A stretch of 64,000 nucleotides of DNA. Source: Duganella sp. CF458 (lineage in GTDB: Bacteria > Pseudomonadota > Gammaproteobacteria > Burkholderiales > Burkholderiaceae_D). The stretch spans positions 434,001 to 498,000 of the forward strand of contig NZ_FOOF01000001.1 in the NCBI RefSeq assembly GCF_900113115.1, in the 5' to 3' direction. A program made the translations under genes and the position numbers. Shown here piece by piece: positions 8,413 through 17,618 of the stretch. The stretch's first letter is position 1, and each line of letters begins with the position of its first letter. Below the pieces are notes generated by a model, which was not told where the DNA came from, searched no databases, and saw nothing but the letters and a program-made list of their open reading frames with translations.

Positions 8413-9552
8413 ATGCGTGCACGCCTTCACCTGACCCTGTCGCTCGCCAGCCTGGCCGCCCTTGGCCCGCTGGCGTTTGATGCTGTCCTGCCGGCCTTGC
8501 CGGCGCTCGGCAAGGAATTCGGCCTGTCCCTGCCCGCCGCACAGTCCCTGCTGTCCGTGTACATGGCAGCCCTGGCATCGGCCCACCTGCTGTTCGCCTG
8601 GACCTCAAATGCCCTGGGCAAGCGTGCGGTCCTGATTGGCGGCACGCTGCTGCTTACCGCCGGCAGCGCCCTGTGCGCGCTGGCGCAAGTGCCGTGGGAA
8701 CTGCAGGCCGGACGCGTTCTTCAAGGGCTGGGCGCGGGCGCCGCGGCGGCCCTGCTGCCGCTGCTGATGCGGCCCCATGCGAGCCGCCGGCTTCGCCTGT
8801 TGACCGATGGCGCGATCCCGATCCTGGCACCGGCGATCGGCGCGCTGTTGGTGCTGGGTGCCGGCTGGCGCTACACCTTCTGGATGGCGGTAGCGGCGTG
8901 CCTGCTGTTGCTCGTGCTGTTGGCCAGTGCGCCGGCCGCCGCCAACAAGGCTGGCGACGAGTTCCAGTTCGGGGAGTTGATGGGAAACTTCACCTACCTG
9001 CGCTATGCCGCCTGCCATGCCTTGTGCTTTGGCGCCATGATGGCCGGTGCAGCCACCCTGCCCGTCATGATCTCTCTCGACCTTGGGCTGGGCGCCGCCC
9101 ATATCGCCCTGCTGCAAGCCGCCGGCGCTTCGGTCATGCTGGTGCAGTCGTTCGGCAACCCGGGCGGACCGACGAGGCAGCGGGTCACCGGCGGCATCGC
9201 CGTGATGATCATGGCCGCCGCCTTCATCGTCGCGTGGAACCAATTGGAGCAAGGCGTCGATCCCTTCTATTACCTGTTCGGATGCTGGGCGGCACTGTGC
9301 GCCGGCTTCTCGGCATGCGCCATGCCGCTGACCGCGGGCGCGCTCAAGGCGGCAGGCCGGCATGCACGCGCCGGCTTGTCGCTGCTACAGTTTGCCAGCC
9401 ACGCGGTTGCCGCTGCCGCTATCCGGTTGACGGCCAAGGGCAATGTGGAAGACGCGGCACTGATCACCTTCGGTAGCGCCGCCGTGATGGTGATTGCGGG
9501 AGCGGCCTTGCTGCCGGGGTTTATCTGGCGTTCCGCCGACATCAAACATTAG
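8413..9552 (+). CDS. MFS transporter, Bcr/CflA-like, divergent copy
   Basis: 379-aa polytopic membrane protein, paralogous to the next gene (shared N-terminus: LASLxALGxLAxDxxLPAxP). It belongs to the Bcr/CflA drug exporter family of about 12 helices, but the loop 2-3 signature normally written as G-x-x-x-D-R-x-G-R-R reads WTSNALGKRAVL, so the conserved Asp-Arg is missing. The start is fixed by alignment with the paralogue; no Shine-Dalgarno is visible because a terminator T-tract abuts the ATG. Either a diverged transporter or one losing function. Confidence 0.85.
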   Translation: MRARLHLTLSLASLAALGPLAFDAVLPALPALGKEFGLSLPAAQSLLSVYMAALASAHLLFAWTSNALGKRAVLIGGTLLLTAGSALCALAQVPWELQAGRVLQGLGAGAAAALLPLLMRPHASRRLRLLTDGAIPILAPAIGALLVLGAGWRYTFWMAVAACLLLLVLLASAPAAANKAGDEFQFGELMGNFTYLRYAACHALCFGAMMAGAATLPVMISLDLGLGAAHIALLQAAGASVMLVQSFGNPGGPTRQRVTGGIAVMIMAAAFIVAWNQLEQGVDPFYYLFGCWAALCAGFSACAMPLTAGALKAAGRHARAGLSLLQFASHAVAAAAIRLTAKGNVEDAALITFGSAAVMVIAGAALLPGFIWRSADIKH

Positions 9553-9561
9553 CCAGCCGCC

Positions 9562-10719
9562 ATGCAAGCACTGCACCGCCTTGCCATTCCCCTCGCCAGC
9601 CTGACAGCCCTGGGCCTGCTGGCCTCGGACCTGTACCTGCCGGCGATTCCAGTGATGGCGGCGGAGCTCGGCGCCTCCATTCCATCCGCGCAGGCGACCA
9701 TGGCCTTGTTCATGGCGGCGCTGGCCCTGTCGCAACTGGCCTGGGGTTGGGCGGCCGATCGTTTCGGCGACCGCCGCACCATCATGGCCGGCACCGCCCT
9801 GCTGGGCGGGGGCAGCCTGGTTTGCGCCATGGCGCCTGCGATCGACGCGATGCTGGCCGGTCGCCTGCTGCAAGGGCTGGGCGCAGGAGCCGCAACGGTG
9901 GCCGTGCCCGCCCTGATACGGCGACGTTTCAACGAGGCCGATGCCGTCAAGGCGCTGGCCATGGTCGCCATGGCCGAATCCACCGTTCCGGCACTGGGAC
10001 CGGTGGCCGGCGCCGCCATCGTGCTGTACGCCGACTGGCGCACCACGTTCTGGCTGATCGCCGCCATGTCGCTCCTGCTGCTGCCGCTGGTCGCGCGCAT
10101 CGTCGGCCGCGCAGCGCAACTGCCCCCGGCAGCATCCCATGCCCGGCGCGGCTATGCCCCGCTGCTGCGCAACCGCCGCTACCTGCGCTACGCCCTGAGC
10201 TACGCCGTCATGTTCGGCGCCTTGCTGATGTACGTGGCAAGTGCGCCGGTACTGGTCACGCATACCCTCGGGCTCGGGATCGAAGCATTCGCCATCCTGC
10301 AGATGTGCGGCGTGCTGGCCTTCATGGTCGGCGCCTCGGCTGCGGTGCGCATGGTGCAGCGGCTTGGCCAGCTCTGGCTGATGCGCACAGGGACGCTGCT
10401 GCAATGTCTGGCGGGTGCGGGCTTGATGGGGATGGCGCTGGCGGGCCTGGTGGGCACGCGCGGCCTGGTGGCGCTGGCCGTGCTGGCCGCCTTGTTCTGC
10501 GCCGGGCTCGGCCTGCGCGGCCCTGCCACCATGGGCGGCGCGCTGCATGCGGCCGGAGAAGATGCGGGCAAGGGCGCGGGCCTCTTGATGTTCTTCGCCT
10601 TTGCTTGTGTTGCAGGCGCCACGCAACTGGTGGCGCCCTTCCTGCATTACGGCTTGCTGCCGCTGGGCGGCCTGCTGTTCGCGATGGTCGGTGCCAGCGC
10701 GCTGCTGCTGCCCAGGTAA
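9562..10719 (+). CDS. MFS transporter, Bcr/CflA-type drug exporter
   Basis: 385-aa twelve-helix exporter of the Bcr/CflA family (bicyclomycin, sulfonamide, peptide or similar efflux by proton antiport). The loop signature is intact (GWAADRFGDRRTIM, about residue 60), as is the helix-4/5 region (RLLQGLGAGAATV). It begins 9 nt after the stop of its divergent paralogue and probably shares its transcript. Convergent with the PEP-CTERM protease gene 3 nt downstream. Substrate cannot be stated. Confidence 0.92.
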   Translation: MQALHRLAIPLASLTALGLLASDLYLPAIPVMAAELGASIPSAQATMALFMAALALSQLAWGWAADRFGDRRTIMAGTALLGGGSLVCAMAPAIDAMLAGRLLQGLGAGAATVAVPALIRRRFNEADAVKALAMVAMAESTVPALGPVAGAAIVLYADWRTTFWLIAAMSLLLLPLVARIVGRAAQLPPAASHARRGYAPLLRNRRYLRYALSYAVMFGALLMYVASAPVLVTHTLGLGIEAFAILQMCGVLAFMVGASAAVRMVQRLGQLWLMRTGTLLQCLAGAGLMGMALAGLVGTRGLVALAVLAALFCAGLGLRGPATMGGALHAAGEDAGKGAGLLMFFAFACVAGATQLVAPFLHYGLLPLGGLLFAMVGASALLLPR

Positions 10720-10722
10720 GTC

Positions 10723-11799
10723 TTACTTCCCTTGCTTGCGGCGACGGGCGCCGGCCAGCGCCAGCAGGCCCAGGCCGAACACGGCAACCGAGGCCGGCTC
10801 GGGGACGAAGGTCACGTCACCACCGGTGGCATCCTTGATGTAGTCCAGGTAGCTGTGCAGGAGCATGCCGCCGAAGTAGCTGCCGAACGCGCCTTCCGCC
10901 AGGCCGCGCGGCGTCCCGCCGAAGGTGTTGGTGGCGATCAGCATCAGCTCACCGTACATTTCCACGAACGTAGGACCGCCCGAATCGCCACCACCGATAT
11001 TGGCTTCGCGGTCGTTTGGCAGGACCGGCGTGCACACTCCGGCGTTCGCGCACCAGAAGTCCTTGCCTTCACCGTCGAAGTCGCCGTACCAGACTTCGCG
11101 GCGGCCGGTGTAGCCTTGCTCGTCGTCTGCATCAAACACGTCCACATAGTTTTCGCCGCTGCGCTTCACGCGGAACTGCGGGTCGACCGTGTAACCGTTG
11201 ATACCGTCGCCCGAAGTACCGTAACCAGCCATGATCAGGCGAGTACCGGCCCGCAGTTCGGTGGCCGCGATCTTGTAGATTTGCGCTTCCTTCGGCGCAT
11301 CCTGGCTCAGGGTCACCACCGCCACGTCATCATTGACGCACTGGTCGTTGGGACCAAAGCCTGCCGGGCAATTGCCAAAGCCGGCGTAATCGCCGTGCAT
11401 CGAGATTTTCGACGCATTGATCACTTGGGAACCCGGGCCGGACGAGGTCGCGTTGAAGACTACCCGCACGGAATTGCCCGGCTTGTTCAGGTCGACTAGG
11501 ACACCGTTGTCGTTGGAGTCGACGCAATGGCCGGCGGTCACCACCTGGCGCTTGCCGACCAGGGTGCCGGAGCAGATGTACAACTGGTTATCTTTCTGGA
11601 TGGCCAAGCTGACCACGCCGGTGAAGCGCGACGAAGCAAGGTTGCCGTCCACGCGGGCTTCGGGAGAGTCCGGTGGCGCCCCGGCGCTGATCATCGGCTT
11701 GAGGCCGGTCAGTTGGGCCACCGGGCCTGCGGACGCGCTGCCGACAGCGCCAATTGCCAGGACGATGCCAAGCAGCTTCTTGATTGCGGTATTGCTCAA
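10723..11799 (-). CDS. Secreted trypsin-like serine protease with PEP-CTERM sorting signal
   Basis: 358-aa S1-family protease: signal peptide (1-24), catalytic triad H91 (TAGHC), D158 (NDDVAVVTL) and S273 (GGGDSGGPTF). The C-terminal tripartite sorting tag is VPEPASVAVFGLGLLALAG followed by ARRRK (332-355). PEP-CTERM tags are recognised by an exosortase, and tagged proteins reach the surface or exopolysaccharide matrix; no exosortase gene is in this window. A sigma-54-type promoter lies about 55 nt upstream of the start, as known for PEP-CTERM genes under the PrsK/PrsR system. The stop is 3 nt from the stop of the convergent MFS gene. Confidence 0.95.
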   Translation of the reverse strand: MSNTAIKKLLGIVLAIGAVGSASAGPVAQLTGLKPMISAGAPPDSPEARVDGNLASSRFTGVVSLAIQKDNQLYICSGTLVGKRQVVTAGHCVDSNDNGVLVDLNKPGNSVRVVFNATSSGPGSQVINASKISMHGDYAGFGNCPAGFGPNDQCVNDDVAVVTLSQDAPKEAQIYKIAATELRAGTRLIMAGYGTSGDGINGYTVDPQFRVKRSGENYVDVFDADDEQGYTGRREVWYGDFDGEGKDFWCANAGVCTPVLPNDREANIGGGDSGGPTFVEMYGELMLIATNTFGGTPRGLAEGAFGSYFGGMLLHSYLDYIKDATGGDVTFVPEPASVAVFGLGLLALAGARRRKQGK

Positions 11800-11855
11800 A
11801 TTACCTTCTCCCTTTACATGATTTCATGAAATGTTTAATTGCTACAACATTTCCA

Positions 11856-11871
11856 AGCAGGAATCATGCCA
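11856..11871 (-). promoter_or_regulatory. Predicted sigma-54 (-24/-12) promoter of the PEP-CTERM protease gene
   Basis: On the minus strand the sequence TGGCATGATTCCTGCT has GG and GC elements separated by exactly 10 nt, close to the sigma-54 consensus TGGCACG-N4-TTGCA. It lies about 57 nt before the protease start. The upstream 110 nt are AT-rich and would fit an enhancer-binding-protein site, for example the TGT/ACA-flanked stretch at 11936-11952. Confidence 0.75.
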
Positions 11872-11985
11872 AAAGGAAAAGTTTCTTATCTTTCAGCCAG
11901 TTACAATATTGACCAATGTTCAAAATTAGACAAATGTAAAGATTTCCGACAATTCAATACATTTTGCAATACTTTAATGCGTAGG

Positions 11986-12213
11986 CTATTTGCTGAACGA
12001 GATGCTCTGGATGAATTGGACGCGTTCATCATCGTCAGGACCTGCGATGCGGCCGGCATTGCGCCCGGTAGCGATGGTCGCGCTGACAGGCTTGCCCTTG
12101 AGCTTGCCGCCGCCGTCGACCAGCTTGCCTTTGACGAGTTGGCCTGGAGCTGCCGCCGTGCTGCCGGCGAAGGCCAGGCTGGCCAGGATGAACAGGAATT
12201 TATTGGAATGCAT
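11986..12213 (-). CDS. Small secreted protein of unknown function
   Basis: 75-aa protein with a clear Sec signal peptide (hydrophobic core LFILASLAFAGS, cleavage near A22) and a short Gly/Lys-rich mature part. A Shine-Dalgarno GGAG precedes the ATG. I do not recognise a family. It lies just upstream of the PEP-CTERM protease promoter region, in the same orientation. It has no Cys and no sorting tag. Confidence 0.65.
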   Translation of the reverse strand: MHSNKFLFILASLAFAGSTAAAPGQLVKGKLVDGGGKLKGKPVSATIATGRNAGRIAGPDDDERVQFIQSISFSK

Positions 12214-12295
12214 AGGTGCTCCGTTGCGAGTGAGTCAAGGCGCAGAGTGTAAGCGCCAGCCTCCTCGCACAGATGCACCGATTGTCACAGCCGCT

Positions 12296-12958
12296 TTAAA
12301 GCTTCCACTTGTTCCACGCCGCCAGCACCGCGTTCGGATACTCGGGCCGGCCACGGCTGCCGTTGTAGCGGCCGAGGGCGAGATACAGGTTGCCTTGCTC
12401 CATGTCGATGTACATGCGCAGGATCGAGCAGCCATAGCGCAGGTTGGTCTGCATATTGAACAATTTGGCGCGGTCACGGTCGCCGATCACATTGGTCCAG
12501 AACGGCATCACCTGCATATAGCCACGCGCGCCGACGATCGACACCGCGTATTTGCGGTAGGCCGATTCGACCTGGATCAATCCCAACACCAGGCCCGGGT
12601 CCAGGCCGGCGCGGCGCGCTTCGTACCAGGCGGTTTCGAGGAATTCGCGGCGCGTGAATTCGTCCGACAGCTTGCGCCTCAACCGGTCCGACATGGCGGC
12701 GTACCACTGGTCGTACTGCGCGCGGTCGGCCGGCGTCAGGAACACCGGCTTGGGCGGCCGTGCATCCATGATGGCGTTGGACAGCGCCACCCGCACGCCG
12801 TCGGCCAGCGCTTCCTCTTTCTGGTTGCCGGCAAAGCCGAGCGGCGCGCACAGCACGCCGCTGGCGAATGCCAGCGTATGCCACCAGCGCAAAGGACGCG
12901 CCCACCAGCGGCGGCGTTCGCGTCCCTGCCTTGGTGATCGCCAAGCCATCGGGATCAC
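12296..12958 (-). CDS. Lytic transglycosylase (SLT domain)
   Basis: 220-aa exported murein lytic transglycosylase. The SLT domain spans about residues 110-215: catalytic Glu in [14 protein letters not shown], then [12 protein letters not shown] and a final NGS motif ([10 protein letters not shown]). The N-terminus is basic with a hydrophobic segment ([15 protein letters not shown]), a signal peptide or anchor. GTG at 12958 overlaps the proS stop (GTGA), pointing to translational coupling; ATG at 12949 is the alternative start. Cleaves peptidoglycan glycan strands; why it is coupled to proS is not apparent, although proS-lytic transglycosylase pairs occur in related genomes. Confidence 0.9.
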   Translation of the reverse strand: MIPMAWRSPRQGRERRRWWARPLRWWHTLAFASGVLCAPLGFAGNQKEEALADGVRVALSNAIMDARPPKPVFLTPADRAQYDQWYAAMSDRLRRKLSDEFTRREFLETAWYEARRAGLDPGLVLGLIQVESAYRKYAVSIVGARGYMQVMPFWTNVIGDRDRAKLFNMQTNLRYGCSILRMYIDMEQGNLYLALGRYNGSRGRPEYPNAVLAAWNKWKL

Positions 12959-14679
12959 TTCTGGATTTTGCCCTTGATGAAGGCCAGGGCATCGGCCACC
13001 GGAACGGCAGTCGCCTCGGTATCGCGGCGGCCCTGGTATTCCAGGTTGCCTTCCTTCAGGCCACGCTCGCCGATCACCACGCGGTGCGGCACGCCGATCA
13101 GTTCCCAGTCGGCGAACATGGCGCCCGGGCGCTGGCCGCGGTCATCCAGGATGACGTCGATGCCGGCTTCCAGCGCAGCGGTGTACAGCTTCTCGGTCTC
13201 GGCCTTCACCAGCTCCGAGCGGTCCATGCCCATCGGGCACAGCACCAGTTCGAACGGCGCCAGGGAGGTCGGCCAGATGATGCCCTTGTCATCGAAGTTC
13301 TGCTCGATGGCGGCGCCCAGGATGCGGGTGATGCCGATGCCGTAGCAGCCCATTTGCAGCGGGGCCGGCTTCTGGTTTTCATCCAGGAAGGTGGCCTGCA
13401 TCGATGCGGAGTAAGCGGTGCCCAGCTGGAACACGTGGCCCACTTCGATGCCGCGCTCGATCGCCAGCACGCCTTTGCCGTCCGGCGAGGCATCGCCTTC
13501 CACCACGTTGCGCAGGTCGGCCACGATGGCAGGTTCCGCCACGTCGCGGCCCCAGTTGGCGCCCGTGAAGTGGTAATCCACTTCGTTGGCGCCGGTCACG
13601 AAGTCCGACATCAGCGCCACGGTGCGGTCGGCCACCACGGTCACGGCTCCCTTGGTGCCGATCGGGCCCAGGTAGCCGGGCTTGCAGCCGTAGACTTCCA
13701 GGATCTCGGCCTCGGTCGAGAAGCGGTTCTGCGCCAGGCCAGGCACCTTGCTGGCCTTGATTTCATTCAGCTCGTGGTCGCCACGCAGCAGCAGCATGAA
13801 GTGCTGCTTGCTGCCGTCTTCTTTTTCCGACGTCAGGGCGATGGTCTTGACGGTCTGTTTCAGGTCGATGCCCAGCAGCTTGGCCACGTCTTCGCACTTG
13901 GCAGCCTTCGGGGTCGACGTCTTGGCCAGCGTAGCGCCGGCGGCCGCGCGGGTGCCGGTGGCCACCGCTTCCGCCGCTTCCATATTGGCCGCGTAGTCGG
14001 AGCTCGGGCAGTACACCAGCGCGTCCTCGCCGGTGGAGGCGATCACGTGGAATTCATGCGAGCCGGTGCCGCCGATCGCGCCGTTGTCGGCCGCCACAGC
14101 GCGGAACTTCAGGCCGAAGCGGGTGAAGATGCGGGTGTAGGCGTCGAACATGATCTGGTACGACTTCTGCATGCCTTCCAGGTCGCGGTCGAAGGAATAA
14201 GCATCCTTCATGGTGAACTCGCGGCCACGCATCAGGCCGAAGCGCGGGCGGCGTTCGTCGCGGAACTTGGTCTGGATGTGGTAAAAATTCAACGGAATCT
14301 GACGGTAGGATTTGATCTCGCTGCGCACCACGTCGGTGATCACTTCTTCGGAAGTCGGCTGGATCGCGAAGTCGCGGCCATGGCGGTCCTTAACGCGCAG
14401 CAGCTCCGGGCCCATCTTGTCCCAACGACCGGTTTCCTGCCACAGCTCGGCAGGCTGTACCAGAGGCATCAGCAGCTCAATGGCACCGGCATTATTCATT
14501 TCTTCGCGAACGATGGCCTCGACTTTTCGAATCACTTTCAAGCCCATCGGCATATAGGTATAAATGCCGGAACCGAGGCGTTTGATCATGCCCGCGCGCA
14601 TCATCAACTGGTGGCTGACGATTTCGGCGTCAGATGGAGCTTCCTTGAGGGTTGAAATAAAAAAGCGGGATGCACGCAT
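12955..14679 (-). CDS. proS: Prolyl-tRNA synthetase, bacterial type with editing insert
   Basis: 574-aa class II synthetase that charges tRNA-Pro. Motif 1 region near residues 60-80 ([14 protein letters not shown]), motif 2 ([17 protein letters not shown], about 140), the YbaK-like editing insertion (about 225-395) and the C-terminal anticodon-binding domain ([10 protein letters not shown] onward) are in order. The length equals typical proteobacterial ProS. Divergent from rppH across a 150-nt spacer. Its last codons overlap the lytic transglycosylase start. Confidence 0.97.
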   Translation of the reverse strand: MRASRFFISTLKEAPSDAEIVSHQLMMRAGMIKRLGSGIYTYMPMGLKVIRKVEAIVREEMNNAGAIELLMPLVQPAELWQETGRWDKMGPELLRVKDRHGRDFAIQPTSEEVITDVVRSEIKSYRQIPLNFYHIQTKFRDERRPRFGLMRGREFTMKDAYSFDRDLEGMQKSYQIMFDAYTRIFTRFGLKFRAVAADNGAIGGTGSHEFHVIASTGEDALVYCPSSDYAANMEAAEAVATGTRAAAGATLAKTSTPKAAKCEDVAKLLGIDLKQTVKTIALTSEKEDGSKQHFMLLLRGDHELNEIKASKVPGLAQNRFSTEAEILEVYGCKPGYLGPIGTKGAVTVVADRTVALMSDFVTGANEVDYHFTGANWGRDVAEPAIVADLRNVVEGDASPDGKGVLAIERGIEVGHVFQLGTAYSASMQATFLDENQKPAPLQMGCYGIGITRILGAAIEQNFDDKGIIWPTSLAPFELVLCPMGMDRSELVKAETEKLYTAALEAGIDVILDDRGQRPGAMFADWELIGVPHRVVIGERGLKEGNLEYQGRRDTEATAVPVADALAFIKGKIQK

Positions 14680-14829
14680 ATCGGTGAATTCTTTTTAAAA
14701 AGAGAGAGTTATAATCAACCTAATTTTAAAGGATTAGCTGGCCCGATGCGTCCAAACTTTATACAAAGAGCGCTATTGCAGTTGGATTTGTAGTCAAAAA
14801 TATAAGAGGACGCCTCGGCCACGGAAAGT
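14680..14829. promoter_or_regulatory. Divergent promoter region between proS and rppH
   Basis: 150-nt AT-rich spacer between two divergent genes. A perfect TATAAT hexamer lies at 14710-14715 on the plus strand, but its matching -35 is weak and would fall beside the proS start. A second A/T-rich segment (AATATAAGA near 14800) lies closer to rppH. Transcription starts cannot be fixed from sequence. Confidence 0.45.
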
Positions 14830-15447
14830 TTGAGGTGCAATATGCTCGATCGTGAAGGGTTTCGCCCCAACGTCGGCATCATCCTGCTCAACTCGCATAA
14901 CGAGGTGTGGTGGGGCAAACGGGTGCGCGAGCACTCGTGGCAGTTCCCGCAGGGCGGGATCAAGTATGGTGAAACGCCGGAGCAAGCAATGTACCGCGAG
15001 CTCGAAGAGGAAATCGGACTGCGTCCGGAACACGTCAAGATCATCGGCCGCACCCGCGACTGGCTGCGCTATGAGGTGCCGGATCACTTTATCAAGCGGG
15101 AAATCCGCGGCCATTATCGTGGCCAGAAGCAGATCTGGTTCCTGTTGCGCATGTGCGCGCGCGACAATGACGTGAACCTGCGCTTGACCGACCATCCCGA
15201 ATTCGACGCCTGGCGTTGGCACGATTACTGGGTTCCGCTGGACGTGGTGATCGAATTCAAGCGCGAAGTCTACCAGCGCGCCTTGCAGGAGCTATCGCGC
15301 TTCCTGACCTGGCCGGCGCATGGCGACCGCCGCCATTCCTCGCGCTACCTGCGCCAGCCGCACGGCCAGCGTGGGCAGCGCAGCAGCGACAAGCCGCAAC
15401 AGCCGGTGGTGACGCCGCCGGATGCCGAACTGGCGACCAAGGAATAA
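14830..15447 (+). CDS. rppH: RNA pyrophosphohydrolase RppH (NudH)
   Basis: 205-aa Nudix hydrolase that removes pyrophosphate from triphosphorylated mRNA 5' ends and so starts decay by RNase E. The Nudix box occupies residues 38-60 with G38, E44, R52, E53, E56, E57 and G59 all in place. The N-terminal [17 protein letters not shown] is the family hallmark. A basic, disordered tail after residue 160 extends it beyond E. coli RppH (176 aa), as in other Burkholderiales. Confidence 0.96.
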   Translation: MRCNMLDREGFRPNVGIILLNSHNEVWWGKRVREHSWQFPQGGIKYGETPEQAMYRELEEEIGLRPEHVKIIGRTRDWLRYEVPDHFIKREIRGHYRGQKQIWFLLRMCARDNDVNLRLTDHPEFDAWRWHDYWVPLDVVIEFKREVYQRALQELSRFLTWPAHGDRRHSSRYLRQPHGQRGQRSSDKPQQPVVTPPDAELATKE

Positions 15448-15450
15448 GGA

Positions 15451-15477
15451 AGCTGCCCGCGAGGGCGGCTTTTTTTA
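15451..15477 (+). terminator. Rho-independent terminator of rppH
   Basis: Eight-base-pair stem AGCTGCCC/GGGCGGCT (one G-T pair) with a GCGA loop and seven T; it begins 3 nt after the rppH stop. The T-run touches the stop codon of the convergent gene. Confidence 0.9.
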
Positions 15478-16338
15478 CGGCTGGCGCAGGGCCCAGCGCT
15501 GCGATACGTAGTCGATCACCAGCAGCTTCCCCAGCAAATGGTGCAAGCCCACCACCCCGGCCAATGGTTCGTCCGGCTGGAAGCCCAGCCCTTCGCAATA
15601 TCCGGCCAGGAAGCCTGCAAGCTTGACGCTGTCGCCGATCTCCAGCGTTCGCTGCACCGTTCCCATGACACAAGGCAACTGGCGGCCCCACGCGTTGGCG
15701 GAGAAACGCTGCGCGTCCCGTAGCGGCGCGCCGCCGGTCAGCCCGGCCCAGGCCTGCGCCGAATGGCCATTGATGCCGAAGGCTGCCGACCCTGTATCGA
15801 GCAGCGCGGCTTGCGGCGCCCCGCCCGCCACGCGCACCGTCACCAAGGGGTGGCCGCCCGGCCCGCCCCAGCGCACATAACGCATGGTGTGCGCGTCCGG
15901 CGCATCCTGCAAGGATGGTCCTTGCTGCCAGCGGTAGCGGGCGCCAGCCAGGTCAAGTTCCAGCGTGCCGTGCTCGAAGAATTCATTGCCGACGGTGGCA
16001 ATCAGGTCGGAAGTGCAGTGGCCCTGCTCCAGCGGGGCCAGGTTGGCAGCATCCGCACTGGCGACCCGGCGCAGCCCGGCCAGTTCGACTGTCACCTGCT
16101 TGCGCGGGGCATCCGCGTTTCCTTTTCTGTGCCAGATGACGGCGCCGGGCGCGCCGGTGTCGAGCTGCGCGTAACAGTCGATGCCGTCGATTTTCACCGG
16201 CAGCACGATGGCGGCGGGCACCTTGGGCGCGCCTTCATATAGCGCGTGATCGACGAACAGGAATGGCAGGAAAATGGGCATTAGCAAAAGAACAGCGAAA
16301 AAGAGGCGCAGGGTACACCTTCGCGCCGCAAGGTACAA
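15475..16338 (-). CDS. Retropepsin-like aspartic peptidase with two DTG motifs
   Basis: 287-aa exported or membrane-anchored protein with two aspartic-protease half-sites, LDTGAPGAVIW (D60) and LLDTGSAAFGI (D181), each followed by a hydrophobic-hydrophobic-Gly pattern. The 121-residue spacing suggests two lobes in one chain, as in pepsin, instead of the usual retropepsin homodimer. Residues 10-29 form a signal peptide or anchor. The longest reading starts at TTG (16338), 7 nt from the divergent DUF1841 start; ATG at 16281 is possible but leaves only a weak signal sequence. Substrate unknown. Confidence 0.75.
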   Translation of the reverse strand: MYLAARRCTLRLFFAVLLLMPIFLPFLFVDHALYEGAPKVPAAIVLPVKIDGIDCYAQLDTGAPGAVIWHRKGNADAPRKQVTVELAGLRRVASADAANLAPLEQGHCTSDLIATVGNEFFEHGTLELDLAGARYRWQQGPSLQDAPDAHTMRYVRWGGPGGHPLVTVRVAGGAPQAALLDTGSAAFGINGHSAQAWAGLTGGAPLRDAQRFSANAWGRQLPCVMGTVQRTLEIGDSVKLAGFLAGYCEGLGFQPDEPLAGVVGLHHLLGKLLVIDYVSQRWALRQP

Positions 16339-16345
16339 TGGCGCA

Positions 16346-16771
16346 ATGTTTACCCCGTCTTCCCACGACGTCCGCCGCTTCTTCTGCGACGTCTACCGCA
16401 AAGCCAACGCCAACGAAATCATGGATCCGATCGAGCTGATCGCCCGCGACTGGATCATGGCGCACCCCGAATACCACGACCAGTTGAAAGATGTGGAAGC
16501 CGCCATGGCGCGCGACTACTCGGTGGAAGGCAGCGAGGCCAACCCCTTCCTGCACCTGTCGATGCACTTGTCGATTACCGAGCAGCTCTCGATCGACCAG
16601 CCGCGCGGCATCCGCGAGGCCTTCGTGGGCCTGGCGCGCAAGCTTGGCACCGAACACGCGGCGCACCATGAAATCATGGAATGCCTGGGCGAGATGATCT
16701 GGAACTCGCAGCGCCGTGGCGTGCCGCCGGATGGCGCGGCCTATGTGGAAGCGGTCAAGCGCCGGATTTAA
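16346..16771 (+). CDS. DUF1841-family protein
   Basis: 141-aa soluble protein beginning MFTPSSHDVRRFFCDVYRK, the conserved DUF1841 start, with the family's His-rich helical core (LHLSMHLSITEQL, near 70-85, and TEHAAHHEIMECLGEMIW near 112-130). Function unknown; the spaced His/Glu residues could bind a metal. The ATG at 16346 is preferred over an upstream in-frame start at 16274, which would run back through the neighbouring gene. Its TAA overlaps the stop of the next, convergent gene. Confidence 0.9.
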   Translation: MFTPSSHDVRRFFCDVYRKANANEIMDPIELIARDWIMAHPEYHDQLKDVEAAMARDYSVEGSEANPFLHLSMHLSITEQLSIDQPRGIREAFVGLARKLGTEHAAHHEIMECLGEMIWNSQRRGVPPDGAAYVEAVKRRI

Positions 16772-17013
16772 GCTTCGTCCACGCGGACAATGGGCATATG
16801 CCAGATCAGGGCAAACACCAGCGGGCTGGCGATCGCCGCGAAAATCACCGAGCGCACCAGGTGATCGGAACCCACGGCCAGCGCAGGGCCGACATTGATC
16901 AGCCATGGCAAGGTGGCTGCCAGCAAGGCTTGCGATTTGCGTCCCAGGCGGGCGATCAGGCACAGCATCAGCACTGCCACACCGGCCAGCAATGCAGTAA
17001 GCAAGTACACCAT
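16768..17013 (-). CDS. Small membrane protein, unknown
   Basis: 81-aa protein with two or three hydrophobic segments (YLLTALLAGVAVLMLCLIA at the N-terminus, SVIFAAIASPLVFALIW near the C-terminus). ATG at 17013 is chosen because a GGAGG Shine-Dalgarno lies 9 nt upstream; a longer reading to 17082 lacks one. The stop codon overlaps that of DUF1841 tail to tail within TTAA. No family recognised. Confidence 0.65.
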   Translation of the reverse strand: MVYLLTALLAGVAVLMLCLIARLGRKSQALLAATLPWLINVGPALAVGSDHLVRSVIFAAIASPLVFALIWHMPIVRVDEA

Positions 17014-17103
17014 TTCTCGGCACCTCCGCGATTTCAGGATAGGGTCATCATAGACCAACAGTTCTGGCGGGAAACTATCCAAAAATCGCGAAACGCAAAT
17101 TAT

Positions 17104-17550
17104 TTATGCCGGCTTCCTGAACACGCAATAGCCGGCCGCCAGGCGCGCATCGGGCGTCGCAGCCAGGTGTCCATCCGCTAGCAAGTGGATGCAGGAACCG
17201 GCACACGCTTCCAGGTGCGTCAGCATTTCGGGCAGCGTCGCGTCGGCGGCAAAGTCGTCCCACGCGGCGCCCGCGCCAGGGCCGCCGCGCGGCGCGACGA
17301 TGGCGTGGCTCGAGCCGAACGCTGAAGCAAGGCGCAGCGCCAGCGCCGCCAAAGCGGCGCGGCTGCCGACCCGCTGCAGCACGCACGGCCAGCAGAAGGC
17401 GTCGTCGCGCAGCTCGATCGCCACCATGTGCTGGCTGGCCCGGCGCACGCTGGCCGGCAATCCCCCGACCCGGCCCAGCGCCTTGTCGACCCGGCGCTGC
17501 AGCCCGCGCGGCGGCAGCGAGTGGCTGACATAGATTGTCGAAGTTTCCAT
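17104..17550 (-). CDS. Hypothetical cytoplasmic protein
   Basis: 148-aa Ala-rich soluble protein. Of the overlapping reading frames here, this one has a good Shine-Dalgarno (GGAGGGAATTAATATG) and is chosen for that reason. Short patterns such as DDAFCWPCVLQRVGS do not identify a family. It lies 68 nt downstream of iorB in the same direction and may share its transcript. Confidence 0.6.
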   Translation of the reverse strand: METSTIYVSHSLPPRGLQRRVDKALGRVGGLPASVRRASQHMVAIELRDDAFCWPCVLQRVGSRAALAALALRLASAFGSSHAIVAPRGGPGAGAAWDDFAADATLPEMLTHLEACAGSCIHLLADGHLAATPDARLAAGYCVFRKPA

Positions 17551-17618
17551 ATTAATTCCCTCCAGGCATCTAGCTTTACTTCAGCATAGACCATGGATGC
17601 CATAAGGAAACTATCCAA

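Noticed and set aside
17075..17618. Alternative minus-strand frames overlapping the 148-aa hypothetical gene
   Set aside because: They lack ribosome-binding sites and have Arg/Ser/Ala-rich composition typical of frame shadows.
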